Assembly: GCA_025936045.1 (NCBI GenBank)
Contig: JAICUB010000002.1
Coordinates: forward strand, 229,063-293,062
Direction of reading: 5' to 3'
From: Polyangiaceae bacterium
Lineage (GTDB): Bacteria; Myxococcota_A; Polyangia; Polyangiales; Polyangiaceae
Length of the DNA: 64,000 bases
In this document: positions 61,480-64,000 of the stretch, in pieces
How the letters are laid out: each line of letters begins with the position of its first letter
Position numbering within the stretch: position 1 is the first letter of the stretch
Made by a program: the position numbers and the translations under genes
Notes under the pieces: model-generated
What the model was told of the DNA's origin: nothing
The model's input: only the letters and a program-made list of their open reading frames with translations
The model's database searches: none

Positions 61480-62256
61480 ATGCGCCGGCGCGGGTATGGG
61501 ACGTGGATCGAGCTTGGAGCCCTGGCTCTTTTATGCTTCGGCTGTAACTCTGAGCCGAACGCGCGAAGCGCGGCGAACGTCGGCCGGAGCCGCGACACGC
61601 GCGTCATTCATGAAGCGTGCGACACGAGCGCGGCGAACGCGGAGCGGCTCGACGCGAACGGTGACGGCAAGGCGGAGGTCGTCATCGTCAAAAAGAGCGG
61701 CCGTCCGCTGTGCCAAGCGACCGATCTGAATCTCGACGGGCACTTCGACGTGTATGCGTACTACGACGCCAACGGGCAGCTCCGTCGTCGCGAGTACGAC
61801 TTCGATCACGACGGCGCCATCGACGAGATCATCGAGTATCGCGCCGGCGTCCCCGTGCAGAGCGAGCGCGCCACGCTCCTCGCGAATCGACTCGACACCT
61901 GGGACACGTATCAGAACGGTGTGCTCGCGCGTTCGGAGCGTGACTCCGACGCGGACGCGGTGGTCGATCAGTGGTGGGAGTACCCGAAGGCCGGTTGCCC
62001 GATGATTCACACCGATGCGAACCGTGACGGGAAGCCCGACCCCGGTACGACCATCGACTACTGCAAGGAAACCGGCTACGTGCCGCCCGACCGCCAGTAT
62101 TATCAGCAGGCAAAAGGGCCCGATTTCCAGGAGCCCACCGCCACGCCGACGGAGGTGGAGAGTCAGCCGGCGGAGGCGCCTGCACCCTCGTCCGCGCCTG
62201 CAGCGGCGCCGGCACCTTCGACCAACTCAGCGCCTGCAAAACCGGGGGCCCAATGA
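61480..62256 (+). CDS. Lipoprotein with acidic calcium-loop-like repeats
   Basis: A 258-residue protein. Lipobox LLCFGC puts the lipidated Cys near residue 22. The middle (about 55-190) has repeated 'DxNxDGxxD' loops: DANGDGKAEV, DLNLDGHFDV, DFDHDGAIDE, DSDADAVVDQ and DANRDGKPDP. These match EF-hand-type or thrombospondin-3-like calcium loops without the flanking EF-hand helices. The tail is Pro/Ala/Ser-rich. A paralogue overlaps it by 4 bases. Likely a surface or periplasmic calcium-responsive protein; no enzymatic motif. An alternative ATG at 61472 is in another frame. Confidence 0.82.
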   Translation: MRRRGYGTWIELGALALLCFGCNSEPNARSAANVGRSRDTRVIHEACDTSAANAERLDANGDGKAEVVIVKKSGRPLCQATDLNLDGHFDVYAYYDANGQLRRREYDFDHDGAIDEIIEYRAGVPVQSERATLLANRLDTWDTYQNGVLARSERDSDADAVVDQWWEYPKAGCPMIHTDANRDGKPDPGTTIDYCKETGYVPPDRQYYQQAKGPDFQEPTATPTEVESQPAEAPAPSSAPAAAPAPSTNSAPAKPGAQ

Positions 62257-63053
62257 GCGCCGTGTCACGCCCGTCGTGGGATCGAACCTTGGCCGTGGTT
62301 GCGGTTGCCGCCGGTGCCGGCGTGCTCGGCTTTGCATGCGGCGGAGGTGGAGCTCAAGAGGGCCCGCCTCCTCAGGTCGCGACACAACGCGAGGGTCGTC
62401 CGCGCGGTCTCGCCGGCGAAGACTCGTCGCGCTGCGACTTCAAGGGCCGCTCGGATCGCGAGGTTCAGGAAACGTCGGGTCCCGGCGCCGTCTCGCAGAA
62501 CATCCGGCGCGTATACGCGCTCGTGGGAGAAGGGGAGGAGCGGCGTCGCGTCATCATCTGTCGAGAGGTCGATACGAACCTCGACGGCGCCAAGGACGTG
62601 GTTCGCACCTACAACGAGCGCGGTGAGCCGTTGAAGGAAACGGCGGACACCGACTACGACGGGCGGATCGACACCTGGGTCACGTTCGCCCGCGGGAAGA
62701 TCGTCAAAGTGGAGGTCGACCACTCCGGGAGCGGTAAACCGGACGAGACGCGCGTGTACATGAGCGGCAAGCTCAGCCGCGTGCAGCGCGACTCGAATCA
62801 CGACGGGAAGATCGACACCTGGGAGATCTACGACGACGGCAAGCTGCAACGCGAAGGCGTCGATCTCGACGGCGACGGCCGCGTCGATCGCTGGGACCGT
62901 GACGAGATAACGCTGCGGGAGCTGAACGACAAAGAGCGCCGCGACGACGAAGCCGCCGAGAAGAAGGCGGCGGCCGAAGAGAAGCAGAAGCAAGATCAGG
63001 CGCTCGACGGCGGAGTGACCGACGCCCGAGTGAGCGCGCGGCGTCGGGAATGA
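62253..63053 (+). CDS. Lipoprotein with calcium-loop-like repeats, tandem paralogue
   Basis: A 266-residue protein starting in a 4-base overlap with its paralogue. Signal peptide with lipobox GFAC, Cys near residue 29. The repeat region (about 105-225) has DTNLDGAKDV, DTDYDGRIDTW, DHSGSGKPDE, DSNHDGKIDTW and DLDGDGRVDRW. A helical, charged tail (ERRDDEAAEKKAAAEEKQ) follows, unlike the Pro/Ala tail of the first. The DxDxDG loops suggest calcium binding. The tandem arrangement and shared repeat type indicate duplication. Function unknown; a 73-base gap separates it from the pseudouridine synthase. Confidence 0.82.
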   Translation: MSAVSRPSWDRTLAVVAVAAGAGVLGFACGGGGAQEGPPPQVATQREGRPRGLAGEDSSRCDFKGRSDREVQETSGPGAVSQNIRRVYALVGEGEERRRVIICREVDTNLDGAKDVVRTYNERGEPLKETADTDYDGRIDTWVTFARGKIVKVEVDHSGSGKPDETRVYMSGKLSRVQRDSNHDGKIDTWEIYDDGKLQREGVDLDGDGRVDRWDRDEITLRELNDKERRDDEAAEKKAAAEEKQKQDQALDGGVTDARVSARRRE

Positions 63054-63126
63054 GTCCGGCGATGCGGGAAGGCCAGAGCCTTCCTTCCGCGATCGCTCCA
63101 CCTAGCCCAAGAAAGTCCCGAGAGCG

Positions 63127-64000
63127 TTGTCCGAAGAAAGGCTCCAGAAAGTACTCGCGCGCGCGGGTGTGGCGTCGCGCCGCGCCGCGGAAGCGCTGAT
63201 CACCGCGCGGCGCGTGCGTGTCGACGGCCGCATCGTGAGTGAGCTCGGCGTGCGCGTCGGAGCGCGCGCGCGGGTCGAGGTGGACGGGCGGCTCGTCGTG
63301 GCGGAGCCGCTCGTTTACATCGTGCTGCACAAGCCGCGCGGCGTCGTCTGCACCTTGCGCGACCCGGAGGGGCGCCCGACGGTCGCGGAGTACCTGAAAG
63401 ACGTGGGTGCACGCGTCGTCCCCGTAGGGCGGCTCGATTTTCACACGAGCGGCGCGCTCATCTGCACGAACGACGGTGAGCTCGCGAGTCACCTCATGCA
63501 TCCGCGGCACCACGCGAAGAAGGAGTACGTCGCGAAGGTGGCGGGCGTCGTCGACGAGCGCTCCCTCGAGCGTTTGCGCGAGCGCATCGTGATCGACGGT
63601 CGTCCCACGCAGCCCGCCGAGGTGAATCTCCTGCGGGTCGAGGACGGCAAGAGCTGGCTCAGCGTGAAGCTCGGTGAAGGACGCAACCGTCAGGTGCGGC
63701 GTCTCGGCGAACATGCGGGAGTACCCGTGATGCGCCTTGCGCGCGTCGCGCACGCCGGGATTACCGCGGAGGGTCTCCGTCCGGGCGAATGGCGGCGGCT
63801 CACCCTCGACGAGCTCCGCAGCATGAAGCAGGAGTACGGCTTGCCCCGGCGCATCCACGCCGTGGATCCGCTCGCCGACTCGCGTGGCGGTCGGGTCGCG
63901 CCGCGCAAGCCCCGCGCGCCGGGGCCTCGCGGGCGGGACGCCGCCGAACGGCCGCGCCCGGCGCAGGAGCAGGGGCACGGAGGCCGCTTCGAGGAGGGCC
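63127..64000 (+). CDS. RsuA/RluB-family pseudouridine synthase, C-terminus beyond window
   Basis: An open frame from TTG 63127 with no stop before the window end (291 codons visible). An S4 domain starts LSEERLQKVLARAGVASRRA; the catalytic domain contains VLHKPRGVVCTLRDPEGRP, then VGRLDFHTSGALICTNDGE with catalytic Asp104, and later GEGRNRQVRRLGEHAG. This is the RsuA/RluB/RluE/RluF family, modifying 23S or 16S rRNA. From about residue 240 the sequence becomes a basic, Pro/Gly/Arg-rich tail, common in RluB. The TTG start is the first that keeps the full S4 domain; no ATG or GTG competes before it. Confidence 0.9.
   Translation, partial: MSEERLQKVLARAGVASRRAAEALITARRVRVDGRIVSELGVRVGARARVEVDGRLVVAEPLVYIVLHKPRGVVCTLRDPEGRPTVAEYLKDVGARVVPVGRLDFHTSGALICTNDGELASHLMHPRHHAKKEYVAKVAGVVDERSLERLRERIVIDGRPTQPAEVNLLRVEDGKSWLSVKLGEGRNRQVRRLGEHAGVPVMRLARVAHAGITAEGLRPGEWRRLTLDELRSMKQEYGLPRRIHAVDPLADSRGGRVAPRKPRAPGPRGRDAAERPRPAQEQGHGGRFEEG

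Noticed and set aside
61480..62256. Dockerin or true EF-hand protein
   Set aside because: The loops lack the paired flanking helices of EF-hands and the duplicated 22-residue dockerin unit; no cellulosome-like gene is present.

Overview
The window is very GC-rich chromosomal DNA with dense, tightly packed genes. Many genes overlap by 1-4 bases at ATGA, GTGA or TGATG junctions. The gene content points to a Myxococcota bacterium, most likely of the Polyangia: Gly/Ser-rich lipoproteins with von Willebrand A (VWA) domains, TPR-rich periplasmic proteins, an AgmX/PglI-type C-terminal domain, eukaryote-like Ser/Thr kinase, PilZ and leucine-rich-repeat lipoproteins. This taxonomic call is inference. 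I saw no IS element, phage gene, CRISPR array, tRNA or rRNA.

Layout. 1-2.5 kb (minus): start of a Ser/Thr kinase, a small exported protein, an LPG-synthase-type membrane protein and a CpsB/YwqE-type PHP phosphatase. 2.5-6.5 kb: roadblock-like protein, ArsA-type ATPase, and the era-der GTPase pair. 6.5-13.4 kb (plus): two FadL-like outer-membrane proteins, a GT39-type glycosyltransferase, a PilZ protein and a fatty-acid desaturase. 13.4-15.2 kb (minus): ECF sigma factor and its zinc-finger anti-sigma factor. 15.6-29.8 kb (plus): the most striking region. A run of exported coiled-coil, TPR, lipoprotein and FHA/TonB-like genes resembles in kind and order the C-D-E-F-G part of the Myxococcus Glt (gliding) / Nfs (spore coat) envelope machines. 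It is followed, behind a near-consensus sigma-70 promoter, by an exported protein, an outer-membrane beta-barrel and a short OPX polysaccharide-export lipoprotein.

29.8-36.4 kb: outer-membrane protein, Maf, a second GT39-like enzyme, a small conserved protein, RluD-type pseudouridine synthase, a 27-residue-repeat LRR lipoprotein and a second LPG-synthase-type membrane protein. 36.4-41.7 kb (plus): MoxR ATPase, acyl carrier protein and two unusual fused ketosynthases, each an intact ketosynthase joined to a degenerate one. 41.8-49.8 kb: small lipoproteins, a glutamine-amidotransferase-like protein without its catalytic cysteine, a PDZ lipoprotein, YgfZ-like protein, cysteine synthase and two VWA lipoproteins. 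49.8-56.5 kb: crotonase, then MazG, RlmN, biotin carboxylase, phosphohexomutase and a small outer-membrane protein in one overlapping plus-strand run. 56.5-61.3 kb (minus): two M16 peptidase family proteins (active plus inactive), LepA and a ribbon-helix-helix regulator with a visible promoter/operator. 61.5-64 kb (plus): two lipoproteins with acidic calcium-loop-like repeats and the start of an RsuA/RluB-type pseudouridine synthase that runs off the window.

The main hypothesis worth testing is that the 15.6-29.8 kb block is one envelope-spanning system in which a Glt/Nfs-like TPR and TonB-like scaffold works with a dedicated polysaccharide exporter.
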